DNA of 37,216 nucleotides from Oligoflexia bacterium (GTDB lineage Bacteria > Bdellovibrionota > UBA1018 > CAIMNF01), in NCBI GenBank assembly GCA_903845155.1, contig CAIMWN010000207.1, positions 1 through 37,216 on the forward strand, written 5' to 3'. This document shows positions 8,370 through 16,490 of this stretch, piece after piece. The position numbers and the translations under genes were made by a program. The number at the start of each line of letters is the position of its first letter. Positions within the stretch are counted from its first letter, which is position 1. The notes under the pieces were generated by a model, which saw nothing but the letters and a program-made list of their open reading frames with translations, did no database searches and was not told the DNA's origin.

Positions 8370-9035
8370 ATGGAGACTCCACGTCGTAAATCCGTAATTT
8401 TGCTCTCGGGTGGGTTAGATAGTAGTGCAAATCTTGCATTCACTGACTATTTTGATACACCAACCCTTGCCCTGACGGTTGATTACGGTCAAAGAGCAGC
8501 GAAAAGTGAAGTGAAGGCGTCGGCAGCGTTTGCAAAATATTACAATGTTCCGCATCGGGTCTTGGATTTGAAGTGGTTGGGGGAGCTCGGGGGGAGTGCT
8601 CTGACGAGCTCCTCAATCGACGTGCCCAAGATCGCAAGCCATTTACTCGATGATCAAAAAACTACTGAATCTACGGCAAAACAAGTGTGGGTGCCCAATC
8701 GCAATGGCGTCTTGATTAATGTGGCAGCAGCCATTGCCGAGAGCATGCTTGCTCAGCAGATCGTGGTTGGATTTAACAAAGAAGAAGCAGCCACCTTTCC
8801 AGATAATTCGTCTCCGTTTTTGGGAGTCTCTACCTTGGCATTAAATTATTCCACCAGTACTAAAGTGAAGGTCGCTTGTTACACCGATATGATGGTGAAA
8901 ACAGAGATTGTCCAGGCGCTGAGAAATCTTCCTAAAAAATTTCCGTTTGAATTGGTGTGGAGCTGTTACCATGGTGGTGAAAAGATGTGCGGTGAGTGCG
9001 AGTCTTGCAGGCGTTTTATCCGTGCAACTGCATGA
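8370..9035 (+). CDS. queC: 7-cyano-7-deazaguanine (preQ0) synthase
   Basis: 221 residues. ATP-dependent conversion of 7-carboxy-7-deazaguanine to preQ0 in the queuosine tRNA-modification pathway. The PP-loop LLSGGLDSSANLAF is at about residues 10-23. The C-terminal zinc site CYHGGEKMCGECESC carries the four Cys (C-x8-C-x2-C-x2-C). The ORF-track start at 8250 adds 40 residues that overlap the divergent lipoprotein gene and resemble no QueC N-terminus; the ATG at 8370 gives the usual family length. No other queuosine gene (queD, queE, queF) is visible here. The following DUF366-like gene is on the same strand. Confidence 0.95.
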   Translation: METPRRKSVILLSGGLDSSANLAFTDYFDTPTLALTVDYGQRAAKSEVKASAAFAKYYNVPHRVLDLKWLGELGGSALTSSSIDVPKIASHLLDDQKTTESTAKQVWVPNRNGVLINVAAAIAESMLAQQIVVGFNKEEAATFPDNSSPFLGVSTLALNYSTSTKVKVACYTDMMVKTEIVQALRNLPKKFPFELVWSCYHGGEKMCGECESCRRFIRATA

Positions 9036-9106
9036 TATTAAGCTGCAAAACACACGCTAATCTACATCGACAGATTCTGCAAGATATGATGGAATGAGGC
9101 ACACAC

Positions 9107-9661
9107 ATGTTACAAACTTATATTCATCCTGAAGAACTTGCTTATAACGGAGTCGAACTCCGTCCCCATTTTATTTTATCTCAATTCAAACAAGAGGGAT
9201 CCACTCTCGCTTCGTTTACGGGTCCATGCTTAGTGCTTACCGAGCATTTAGTGGATTGGGAGGATCGTCTCGTCAATGATCACATCAAAGCAAAAACCAT
9301 GGTGCACTTTTTAGGTGAGTTTTTTGGGGCGACTCTGAAAGAAGGACTCTGGATGCAGCGTTTGCTGGTGAGCCTTGCACAAGGCTGGATTCAGCGTCAC
9401 GGCGTGAATGTCACGCGTTCGGGCGATGATCTTTATTTCGTTGCAAAGAAGTTAAGTGTTTCGGTCGTCACGATATCACCCGTGTCTGTTCTTCTGCATT
9501 TTGGAGTGAACGTAGATCCCGAAGGTGCTCCCGTGAATGCAGGGGGATTATTAGAGCTAGGCATTGATCCTAAAGAATTAGTCAAAGACTTGCTTACTGA
9601 ATTTCAACAAGAATATAAGAGTATTTCAAAAGCCTCAGTGAAAGTGCGAGCGGTGATTTAA
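9107..9661 (+). CDS. DUF366 family protein
   Basis: 184 residues, no signal peptide, cytoplasmic. The pattern YIHPEELAYNGVELRPHFI, FTGPCLVLTEHLVDWEDRL, MVHFLGEFF and GDDLYFVAKKLSVSVVTISPVSVLLHFGVNV matches my memory of DUF366, a conserved family of unknown function found in archaea and scattered bacteria. Recognition is by memory, not by a search. The upstream ATGAGG can serve as ribosome binding site. It sits 71 bases after queC and overlaps hisC by one base (TAATG), so it is at least translated with hisC. The conserved charged and aromatic residues suggest an enzyme or nucleotide-binding protein, but no reaction can be assigned. Confidence 0.75.
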   Translation: MLQTYIHPEELAYNGVELRPHFILSQFKQEGSTLASFTGPCLVLTEHLVDWEDRLVNDHIKAKTMVHFLGEFFGATLKEGLWMQRLLVSLAQGWIQRHGVNVTRSGDDLYFVAKKLSVSVVTISPVSVLLHFGVNVDPEGAPVNAGGLLELGIDPKELVKDLLTEFQQEYKSISKASVKVRAVI

Positions 9662-10797
9662 TGTCTCAACAATTCCCCATCTATATCGAAGAACTGAAAC
9701 CTTACATTGCCGGGAAACCGATTGAAGAAACTCAGCGTGAATACGGAATCAAGCACGTCATTAAGCTCGCTTCCAACGAGAACCCGCTCGGATCTTCGCC
9801 CAAAGCATTAAAGGCAATTCAGAAAGCAATGTCCCAGCTTCAGCTTTACCCTGATGCAAGTGGTTTTCATCTTCGCACCGCGCTTGCTAAGCTTGAGAAA
9901 GTAAGTTTCGATGAAATTGTTTTGGGCAATGGCTCGAACGAAGTGATTGAATTGCTGATTCGCACATTCTGTGTACCTGGTGACTTCATGGTGGCGAGTG
10001 ATGGAGTGTTTGCCGCTTATCCTATTTCTGCACGCATTCAAGGTGTCGACACTTTGTTCACACGGATGACCCAAGACTATTGTTTTGATTTAAAAGCAAT
10101 GCTCGAACTCATCAAAAAGAATGAACGCGTAAAACTAGTAGCTATTCCCAATCCCAATAATCCCACCGGTACCTACGTTCGGGAAAAAGAGTTGCTTCCT
10201 TTTCTGAAGGAGGTAGAGAAAATCCGCGACGGCAGTGTGCATGTGATCCTCGATTATGCGTATTGGGATTATGTCACCGCTAAGGATCTGCCAGATCCAA
10301 TTAAGCTTTATCGCAAGTTTTCAAATATTTCAGTTCTGAAAACTTTTTCTAAAATTTATGGTTTGGGTGGTCTTCGCGTGGGTTATGGCGTAATTAGGCC
10401 TGCGCTCGCGAAATATGTTCAAAAAGTGAGAATGCCGTTCAACGTTTCAAATCTTGCACTGGAAGGTGCGCGAGCTGCGATTACTGATACCGCCTTTGTG
10501 AAGAAATCCATTCGCGTCAATCAAGTTGGAATGAAGTTCATGAGAAAAGCGTTTGATGAATTAAAAATTCCCTATCTTCCTTCCCAAGGAAATTTTTTAT
10601 TGATCAATGCAAGGCTCGGTTTTGGAATGTCGGGCATGGAAGTATTTAATGAGTGCCTGAAACTGGGTGTGATTTTTAGACCGGTAGCGAATTACGGCAT
10701 GCCGGATTGGCTGCGTGTCACTATTGGTACTGAAGCTCAAAATAAAGTAGCCCTGAAAGCATTCAAAACTATTTTAAAGGGAGCAAAACCACAATGA
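9661..10797 (+). CDS. hisC: Histidinol-phosphate aminotransferase
   Basis: 378 residues. PLP-dependent aminotransferase that converts imidazole acetol phosphate and glutamate to histidinol phosphate in histidine synthesis. Visible marks: IKLASNENPLGSSPKAL near the N-terminus, LGNGSNEVIELL, IPNPNNPTGTYV, DYAYWDYV, and the PLP-lysine block KTFSKIYGLGGLRVGYG around residue 230. The start overlaps the DUF366 stop (TAATG) and the stop overlaps the cmk start (ATGA). No other his genes are nearby, so it is an isolated hisC. Some HisC-like enzymes also act on aromatic amino acids, which cannot be excluded. Confidence 0.93.
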   Translation: MSQQFPIYIEELKPYIAGKPIEETQREYGIKHVIKLASNENPLGSSPKALKAIQKAMSQLQLYPDASGFHLRTALAKLEKVSFDEIVLGNGSNEVIELLIRTFCVPGDFMVASDGVFAAYPISARIQGVDTLFTRMTQDYCFDLKAMLELIKKNERVKLVAIPNPNNPTGTYVREKELLPFLKEVEKIRDGSVHVILDYAYWDYVTAKDLPDPIKLYRKFSNISVLKTFSKIYGLGGLRVGYGVIRPALAKYVQKVRMPFNVSNLALEGARAAITDTAFVKKSIRVNQVGMKFMRKAFDELKIPYLPSQGNFLLINARLGFGMSGMEVFNECLKLGVIFRPVANYGMPDWLRVTIGTEAQNKVALKAFKTILKGAKPQ

Positions 10798-11504
10798 GTG
10801 ATCAACCCTTTGTTGTTGCAGTAGATGGACCAGCGGGTACAGGTAAAAGTTCTGCTACAAAACGAATCGCCGATCTTTTGGGTTTGATTCACGTGGATAC
10901 CGGGGCCTTGTACCGTGGGGTTGCTTTTCAGTGTTTTGAGGTGGGCTTTACGCTTGATTTTGACGAAAGCGATCACGATGCCATCACTAAAATTGCACAG
11001 AAGGCCCAGTTTGAATTTAAGCGTATTAAAAGTAAGAATCCTTCCAATCGTTTATTTCTGAACGGCAAAGACGTGACCAGTATGATTCGAACTCCTGATA
11101 TGAGCATGATGGCCTCACGCGTATCGGCGATTCCAGGAGTCCGAGCTGCGCTCAAGGGTTTGCAACGAAATTTAGGCATGTCTGCGCCCTCCATCTTAGA
11201 AGGTCGCGATATAGGTACGGTCATTTTTCCAGACGCAAATATTAAATTTTTTCTTACTGCCAGTATTGATGAACGCGCCAAGCGTCGTCTCTCTGAGCTT
11301 GAAGCACAAGGTGGCGATTCCCCGTCCTTTGAAGAGTTACGCGAACAAATTTTAAAACGAGATGAAGGTGACTCTACTCGTGCCATTGCTCCTTTGAAAA
11401 AGGCGAGTGATGCGATTGAAATTGATACCACAGCATCGACTTTAGATCAGGTAGTGATTGAAATGGCAAAGCTCATCCGAGCAAAAATGAACAAAGCAGG
11501 ATAA
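10794..11504 (+). CDS. cmk: Cytidylate kinase
   Basis: 236 residues. Phosphorylates CMP and dCMP with ATP. N-terminal VVAVDGPAGTGKSSATKRIA is the Walker A loop, followed by IHVDTGALYRGVAF, the CMP-kinase signature. LEGRDIGTVIFPDANIKFFLTAS and RDEGDSTRAIAPLKKASDAIEIDT are the other family blocks. Length fits (about 225-230). It overlaps hisC by four bases and the next glycosyltransferase by one, so it sits inside one translationally coupled operon. Pairing of hisC-like aminotransferases with cmk is seen in other bacteria near aroA/rpsA (established), but neither of those genes is visible here. Confidence 0.96.
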   Translation: MSDQPFVVAVDGPAGTGKSSATKRIADLLGLIHVDTGALYRGVAFQCFEVGFTLDFDESDHDAITKIAQKAQFEFKRIKSKNPSNRLFLNGKDVTSMIRTPDMSMMASRVSAIPGVRAALKGLQRNLGMSAPSILEGRDIGTVIFPDANIKFFLTASIDERAKRRLSELEAQGGDSPSFEELREQILKRDEGDSTRAIAPLKKASDAIEIDTTASTLDQVVIEMAKLIRAKMNKAG

Positions 11505-12589
11505 TGAAGAAGAAGTTCTTTCAGCATGCAAAAATTTTAGTGACGAGAACCGATAAGTTGGGCGATGTCCTGCTTGCTACTCCGGTACTCAAGAAAATTC
11601 GGGAAGCTTATCCGCAAGCGAAACTGTCGTTTTTGGTTCAAAAAGCGTGGATGCCGCTGCTTCAGTTCGGAGATGAAGTTGAACTCATCGAGTACCAACC
11701 GCAGATGACCGAAAAGGAACTCACGCGCTTACTGAAGTCTAAGAGATTTGATGTGGCCATTGTGATTCGCGATGAAAAGAAAGTGACCTGGGCGGTAAAG
11801 GCTGCAAAAATTCCAGTGCGAGTAGGGCCGTATTCTACGGTAAGGTCATTGCTTGGATTTAACTTTGGATTATTGCAAAAGCGCTCTCGTTGTCTTATGC
11901 ATGAGGCGGAATATAATTTACAGCTGCTGACTCGAATTGGAATTGAATTTGAGGGCCCAGCCCAGCACCCTGATACTCTCCCTCGATCTTGGGTCAGCAT
12001 TGAAGAGGGCGCTAAAGAAAGAGCTAAAGAAAGAGCGCTTTCTTTTTTAACTCAACACGGACTGATCTCCCAAAAGTTTATCTGTGTTCATCCCGGTTCT
12101 GGTGGGTCTTCTCGTTACCTCTCGTTTGAAAAGATGGTCGAAATGATCAAAATAATTCAAAAAGAAGGCGATCAAAATCATGAAAAGGTGGTGATTACGG
12201 GCGGCCCTGAGGAGTCTAAGTTATTACAGAAATACGAAAATGCTATTCCCGGTGTCATTGTTTTTGGCGGTGCTTCTAGCACTTCTGTTGCAGAACTTGC
12301 AGAGCTGTTTTCGCAAGCAAAGGGAGTGATTGCTCATGGTACAGGGCCTTTGCATTTGGCCGCTGCGATGAATGTGCCTGTTTTTGCGATTTTCCCACCC
12401 CTTTTTGTTCTTTCAGAAAAACGCTGGGGCCCACTGACATCACTCCGGTACACATGGACGCCAAGCGGTTTAAAATGTCCTGAAAAATTCCGCTGCAGAG
12501 GTGTAAAATGCAGGTATTATGATTGTATGGATCAATTTGAACCGAATGCAGACGCGCTCAAAGGAAAAATGACATGGAAAAAAAGCTAG
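11504..12589 (+). CDS. Glycosyltransferase family 9 (LPS heptosyltransferase-like)
   Basis: 361 residues. Probably transfers ADP-heptose to the LPS inner core at the inner membrane. Visible: ILVTRTDKLGDVLLATPVLKKIREAYP (N-terminal GT9 block), FICVHPGSGGSSRYLSFEKMVEMI (central donor-site block), VVITGGPEES, and GVIAHGTGPLHLAAAMNVPVFAIF (C-terminal signature). The C-terminal CPEKFRCRGVKCRYYDCMD is a Cys-rich segment also typical of many GT9 proteins. It overlaps cmk by one base and the heptose kinase by 16 bases; that pairing supports a heptose role. Whether it is WaaC-, WaaF- or WaaQ-like is not resolved. Confidence 0.9.
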   Translation: MKKKFFQHAKILVTRTDKLGDVLLATPVLKKIREAYPQAKLSFLVQKAWMPLLQFGDEVELIEYQPQMTEKELTRLLKSKRFDVAIVIRDEKKVTWAVKAAKIPVRVGPYSTVRSLLGFNFGLLQKRSRCLMHEAEYNLQLLTRIGIEFEGPAQHPDTLPRSWVSIEEGAKERAKERALSFLTQHGLISQKFICVHPGSGGSSRYLSFEKMVEMIKIIQKEGDQNHEKVVITGGPEESKLLQKYENAIPGVIVFGGASSTSVAELAELFSQAKGVIAHGTGPLHLAAAMNVPVFAIFPPLFVLSEKRWGPLTSLRYTWTPSGLKCPEKFRCRGVKCRYYDCMDQFEPNADALKGKMTWKKS

Positions 12590-13602
12590 GCGTTTCGGTT
12601 ACGATTAAGAATGATGTTTTAGTGAACCTGCTGTCCCAATTCAAGGGAAAGCGAATTGCGGTTCTTGGTGACGTGGGCATAGATCGCTATACGCAGGGGA
12701 GTGTGGAGCGCATTTCGCCCGAAGCACCCGTACCGATCGTTTTTGTACAAAGTGAGTATTTGAAATTAGGACTTGCTGCCAACGTTGCGGATAACATTAT
12801 CGCGCTCGGAGGGATTGCGGAACTGAGTGGGGTGATTGGCAAGGATGAAGATGCGGAAAGTCTGAGTCATTTGTTAGGCGCGAAGAAACTCTCGGTGAAG
12901 TCGCTCGTGACGGACGCAACGCGAAGGACTATTCTCAAGGAAAGAATTGTTGCAGAGACGCAACAGATGCTCCGAGTAGATTATGAAAGCAATCATCCGC
13001 TGAGTCAGGTGATAAGAAAAAAAGTAACTCAATCGATTATCGCAAACATCAAGAACGCTGATGCACTGATCATTGAGGATTATGCAAAGGGGCTGCTGAG
13101 CGAAGACATGATCGCCTCCGCTATTCGTGAAGCGAAAAAAAAGAAAATTCCAGTACTCATTGATCCACACGTTAAGACACCGGTGGCTTGGTATCAAGGT
13201 GCAACATTGCTTACCCCAAATAAGCGTGAAGCAGAGGGGCTTGCGAATCTTAAAATTACAGATAAGAAATCTTTGCTTGAAGCCGGAAAACGAATCATGA
13301 AAAGTACTCAGGCTCAGAGTTTGGTCATCACGCTCGGAAAAGAAGGAATGGTGATTTTCACCCACGAAATGCTCGGGAAGAAAGATCCTCTCATGCATAT
13401 TCCAACCTTTGCGCGAGAAGTTTATGATGTTTCTGGAGCAGGGGATACGGTGATTTCAGTATTGGCGCTAGCGCTCTCTGCAGGCACAAGGCTTGATCAT
13501 GCAGCCTATGCTTCGAATTTGGCTGCAGGGGTAGAGGTAAGCAAGCGTGGAACCGCTACCGTGTCACCTGATGAAATTATGAAGGCATTTCACAGTCATT
13601 GA
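12574..13602 (+). CDS. rfaE1: D-glycero-beta-D-manno-heptose-7-phosphate kinase (HldE/RfaE domain I)
   Basis: 342 residues. PfkB/ribokinase-fold kinase that makes heptose-1,7-bisphosphate on the way to ADP-heptose for LPS. Visible: RIAVLGDVGIDRYTQGSVERISPEAPVPIV (RfaE signature), GLAANVADNIIALGG, RVDYESNHPLS, LLTPNKREAEGL and the catalytic/anion-hole block YDVSGAGDTVISVLALALSAG near residue 284. It ends after the kinase domain with no nucleotidyltransferase domain, so the adenylyltransferase (RfaE2) must be encoded elsewhere. AAAGGA lies before the ATG, inside the end of the glycosyltransferase gene. Last gene of the overlapping operon. Confidence 0.92.
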   Translation: MEKKLGVSVTIKNDVLVNLLSQFKGKRIAVLGDVGIDRYTQGSVERISPEAPVPIVFVQSEYLKLGLAANVADNIIALGGIAELSGVIGKDEDAESLSHLLGAKKLSVKSLVTDATRRTILKERIVAETQQMLRVDYESNHPLSQVIRKKVTQSIIANIKNADALIIEDYAKGLLSEDMIASAIREAKKKKIPVLIDPHVKTPVAWYQGATLLTPNKREAEGLANLKITDKKSLLEAGKRIMKSTQAQSLVITLGKEGMVIFTHEMLGKKDPLMHIPTFAREVYDVSGAGDTVISVLALALSAGTRLDHAAYASNLAAGVEVSKRGTATVSPDEIMKAFHSH

Positions 13603-13614
13603 GTCTTCTTTGAG

Positions 13615-13643
13615 TTTCAGCTGTAACTGCGCGTCAATAGAAT
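13615..13643 (+). promoter_or_regulatory. Possible promoter of the deacetylase lipoprotein
   Basis: TTTCAG (13615-13620), 17 bases, TAGAAT (13638-13643), about 57 bases before the ATG. The -35 is weak. Seen by eye. Confidence 0.35.
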
Positions 13644-13700
13644 AACACTCTTCAGTTTTAGGCAAGTGAATCCGAGAAGAACCATCGGAGTAACAAAACC

Positions 13701-15317
13701 ATGAGTAATAAAAAATTGACCGTCCTATTCAATCCCCATTCTCTCGTTCTCTTCTTGTTGGCATTCGCCCTGCTCCCGGGTTGTAGTCACCCCGGCGTGA
13801 AGGTTGAACCAGTAAATGCAAAATACGAGTTTTCAAAATATCACTCTTCTGATGCTGAGCGGACACCCGCTTCTTTTTGCAAGCCAAACGATGCAGATAA
13901 AGCTGCAATAAAAAAGATGCTCACCGAAAGTCCTGAGGCTATTTCGAACGAAAGAAAAAAATACATGAAAGCGATGGTGCAAGCATATTTACTTGGAACC
14001 GAACTCATCAATACTTACGATGCCATGCTGGACCGCGAAGATCTCAATGTGAATGACATGAAGGATATTCGCTCTAGTGAAACTTATTCAAAACTTCTTG
14101 CACTCCATTTAGTGAAGAAAGACATTCGCCATTCTCTTGAGCAATTCTTCGCCACAAAAATCGCACTCGACGTTGAAGTGAGTAAAGGTGAAGCGCGAAA
14201 TGACATCATCGTCAGAAATACCAAAGAAGTCGAAAAGGAAATGCAGGAGATCATCAAATCCGGACCCGATGATCTTTATGCTGAAATTGCTCTCGACGAA
14301 ATTAAAGAAGACTTCACTGACCTTCAAGATTATTACGTGAATTGCGATTACAACGTGTTTTATACCAACATGAAAAAACGAATTGCAAAACATAAGGCTG
14401 ATCTCAATCGTCTCAGTAAATTGGTGAAGCCTAAGAAAGATGCCTATAAAGCGTGGGCTCCTCAGGGTTCAGAAGAGGGGATTGATGTGGGTGCTAAAGT
14501 AGATGTAATCGCACAAGACCTGATACACGATCAACAAGAACTCGCTGACCGTATGCCTTCAAGCCAAGAGATTTACCAAGCATCTACGGCGAGAAATGGA
14601 AATATTACCGGAAACGAATTTCCAAAAGGAACCTGGGCACTCACCTTTGATGATGGCCCCGCCTCGTACACGCCAAAAGTGCTCAAACATTTAAGTGAAC
14701 ATAAAATGAAAGCAACTTTCTTCATGTTGACCGAGCAATTGAATGAAAAAACTTATTTGGGTTATGCAAAACAAATGCAAAAAGAGGGACAAGCGATTGC
14801 TTCCCACTCCTACACCCATCCTCAAATGCCGACCTTGAGTCATGATGATCGCCAACATGAAATTATCGACGCTTCAAACGAGTTCGGAACTCTCCTGAAT
14901 GAGAAGGCAGAGTTTTTCAGGCTTCCTTATGGAGCAGGGGTCAGTGTTCCTGAGATTCGTGAAATGATTGCGAGCCAAAATATGATTCATGTATTTTGGA
15001 ATGTGGATACCTTGGATTGGCAGGATAAAAATCCGAAAACCATTTATACGCGTGCCCTGAAGCAAATGAACGCCTTAGGTCGAGGTGTAATTCTGTTTCA
15101 TGACATTCATCCCCAATCGGTGATCGCATCTGAAATGGTAATGGGGTATTTGAAAGACCCAGCAAACAACATTCGTACGGTGACGTTGCCTGAAATCATT
15201 AAAGAAATGAATGATAAAATTAAAGTGAATGACAAGACTCCAGTAGATGCTAAACCAGTAGCTAAGCCAGGAATCCCCGCGAACGCAATTGAACATGCAG
15301 GCGACCGTCGCCAATAA
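13701..15317 (+). CDS. Polysaccharide deacetylase lipoprotein (NodB domain, CE4)
   Basis: 538 residues. Signal peptide ending in ALLPGC, a lipobox, so probably a lipoprotein. Residues about 40-290 are a helical, charged, coiled-coil-like region with no family I recognise. The NodB domain follows: WALTFDDGPASYTPKVLKHL (motif 1 with the metal Asp, about 314), ASHSYTHPQMP (metal His pair, about 368), FFRLPYGAGVS (motif 3), VFWNVDTLDWQDK and VILFHDIHPQSV (catalytic His). CE4 enzymes deacetylate N-acetyl sugars in peptidoglycan or chitin-like polymers (known). The export signal and organism type suggest action on its own or another cell's wall (inference). The C-terminal tail is Lys/Pro-rich. GGAG lies upstream of the ATG. 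Confidence 0.92.
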   Translation: MSNKKLTVLFNPHSLVLFLLAFALLPGCSHPGVKVEPVNAKYEFSKYHSSDAERTPASFCKPNDADKAAIKKMLTESPEAISNERKKYMKAMVQAYLLGTELINTYDAMLDREDLNVNDMKDIRSSETYSKLLALHLVKKDIRHSLEQFFATKIALDVEVSKGEARNDIIVRNTKEVEKEMQEIIKSGPDDLYAEIALDEIKEDFTDLQDYYVNCDYNVFYTNMKKRIAKHKADLNRLSKLVKPKKDAYKAWAPQGSEEGIDVGAKVDVIAQDLIHDQQELADRMPSSQEIYQASTARNGNITGNEFPKGTWALTFDDGPASYTPKVLKHLSEHKMKATFFMLTEQLNEKTYLGYAKQMQKEGQAIASHSYTHPQMPTLSHDDRQHEIIDASNEFGTLLNEKAEFFRLPYGAGVSVPEIREMIASQNMIHVFWNVDTLDWQDKNPKTIYTRALKQMNALGRGVILFHDIHPQSVIASEMVMGYLKDPANNIRTVTLPEIIKEMNDKIKVNDKTPVDAKPVAKPGIPANAIEHAGDRRQ

Positions 15318-15320
15318 CTG

Positions 15321-15812
15321 TTAGAAGTTTTTAGCTTCAGCCCTCAGTTGTTTCAGGAGTGAGCTTGAGCAAAACCAAGTTGCGGTGCTGGCGCAAGCAT
15401 GTGCTTGGTTGTTGGTTAACTTACTCGCCTTCAGTTTAGCTGCTTTGAGTGCGTGCTTCATTTCAAGTTTGGTCTCGAGTGTGCTTGCTTCATATAAGTC
15501 GGAATATAATCCGCAGTGACAGTCGGCTTCACAAGTATCGATGGCCTTAACGTTAGGGAACTCGGTTTTGGTGGCAGCAGCCAAGTATGATTTCTTGTTG
15601 GTGTCTAAATCTGCATTGATGACATTGGGGAGTTTTGAAATATCAGATGGCGAAAACTTACAATTCGGTAGTTTCTTTCCGTCTATAATGACTCTCAAAA
15701 CGGTCGCCGCCGTGTCGAGCGCTTCAAGCGAGGCGAGCGTCGGGAGGTCGTTTGCCTTGCTGTGTGCAGGATTGAGGAAGCCGAAGAGGATGAAAAGAGA
15801 TAATAGTTTCAT
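15321..15812 (-). CDS. Small secreted hypothetical protein
   Basis: 163 residues from the ATG at 15812. The ORF track begins at a TTG 12 codons up, but the signal peptide (KLLSLFILFGFLNPAHSKA) begins here. The mature part has Cys in LPNCKF, IDTCEADCHCGLY, HACAST and WFCSSS, about six to seven in total, suggesting a disulphide-bonded periplasmic or extracellular protein. The C-terminal half is helix-forming (Lys/Ala/Leu-rich). I do not recognise the family. It converges on the deacetylase with only three bases between stop codons. Confidence 0.75.
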   Translation of the reverse strand: MKLLSLFILFGFLNPAHSKANDLPTLASLEALDTAATVLRVIIDGKKLPNCKFSPSDISKLPNVINADLDTNKKSYLAAATKTEFPNVKAIDTCEADCHCGLYSDLYEASTLETKLEMKHALKAAKLKASKLTNNQAHACASTATWFCSSSLLKQLRAEAKNF

Positions 15813-15870
15813 GGTTTTATTGTAGTTGGATTTTAGATGAGTGGTCAAGCGCTAGCGTGCTGTTAGGCAT

Positions 15871-15899
15871 TTGACGGGACAGGCGTTCACTGTTAATTC
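15871..15899 (+). promoter_or_regulatory. Promoter of the secreted histidine phosphatase
   Basis: TTGACG (15871-15876), 17 bases, TAATTC (15894-15899). The leader is short and carries AAGGGAG before the ATG at 15921. Confidence 0.5.
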
Positions 15900-15904
15900 A
15901 CTGT
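15886..15904 (+). repeat. Direct repeat TTCACTGT x2 overlapping the -10
   Basis: TTCACTGT-TAA-TTCACTGT: two exact eight-base copies with an 11-base period, one helical turn, spanning the -10 element. Placement suits a regulator that binds as a direct-repeat dimer. Confidence 0.4.
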
Positions 15905-15920
15905 AAGGGAGATTCTGAAC

Positions 15921-16490
15921 ATGTTGAGGCACTTTTATCTTTGTTTTTTGTTACTCGCTTCGATTCAAGCTTGGGCAACTCCCGCTCAAGTAGTCATCAT
16001 TCGGCACGCGGAAAAGCCTGCAGTGGGAAATGATCTCAATGATCAAGGTTGGAAAAGAGCGAAAGCGCTTCCTGACTTTTTCAAAACTAATGCGGTCGTG
16101 AATCAATTTGGTCCGCTCGTTGCTATTTACTCCATGGCCCCCAGTAGGGCAGATGGTTCAGTTCGCGCAATCCATACGATGGAGGCAACTGCTCAGTCGC
16201 TTTCACTCACGATTCATCAAGCGCTCACTAAAAATGAAATCGGAGCTTTAGTCAGTGAAATTAATACGACTCATGCTTTCGATAGTAAGACAGTAGTGAT
16301 CTGTTGGGAGCATAAGATGATTCCCGTAATTGCCAACACCTTTGGCTTAAGGGATGGACCTGACTCTTGGGATCGGGATGCGAGCGGAAACTCTTCTTTT
16401 GATCGTGCGTGGATTCTGACTTTTCGAAAAGACGGCATGATTGCATTTCAAGATATCGCAGAGCATGTGCTTCCTGGCGATAGCGACTAA
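15921..16490 (+). CDS. Secreted histidine phosphatase family protein
   Basis: 189 residues. Signal peptide LRHFYLCFLLLASIQAWA, then VVIIRHAEKPAVGNDLNDQGWKRAKAL: RHAEK is the RHG catalytic motif and the first His is the phospho-acceptor. The second catalytic-site His is in VVICWEHKMIPVIANTFG near residue 130. The fold is phosphoglycerate-mutase-like, and export makes it a periplasmic or extracellular phosphatase rather than a glycolytic mutase. Substrate unknown. AAGGGAG lies ten bases before the ATG. Its stop overlaps the stop of the convergent surface-protein gene within the four bases CTAA. Confidence 0.88.
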   Translation: MLRHFYLCFLLLASIQAWATPAQVVIIRHAEKPAVGNDLNDQGWKRAKALPDFFKTNAVVNQFGPLVAIYSMAPSRADGSVRAIHTMEATAQSLSLTIHQALTKNEIGALVSEINTTHAFDSKTVVICWEHKMIPVIANTFGLRDGPDSWDRDASGNSSFDRAWILTFRKDGMIAFQDIAEHVLPGDSD

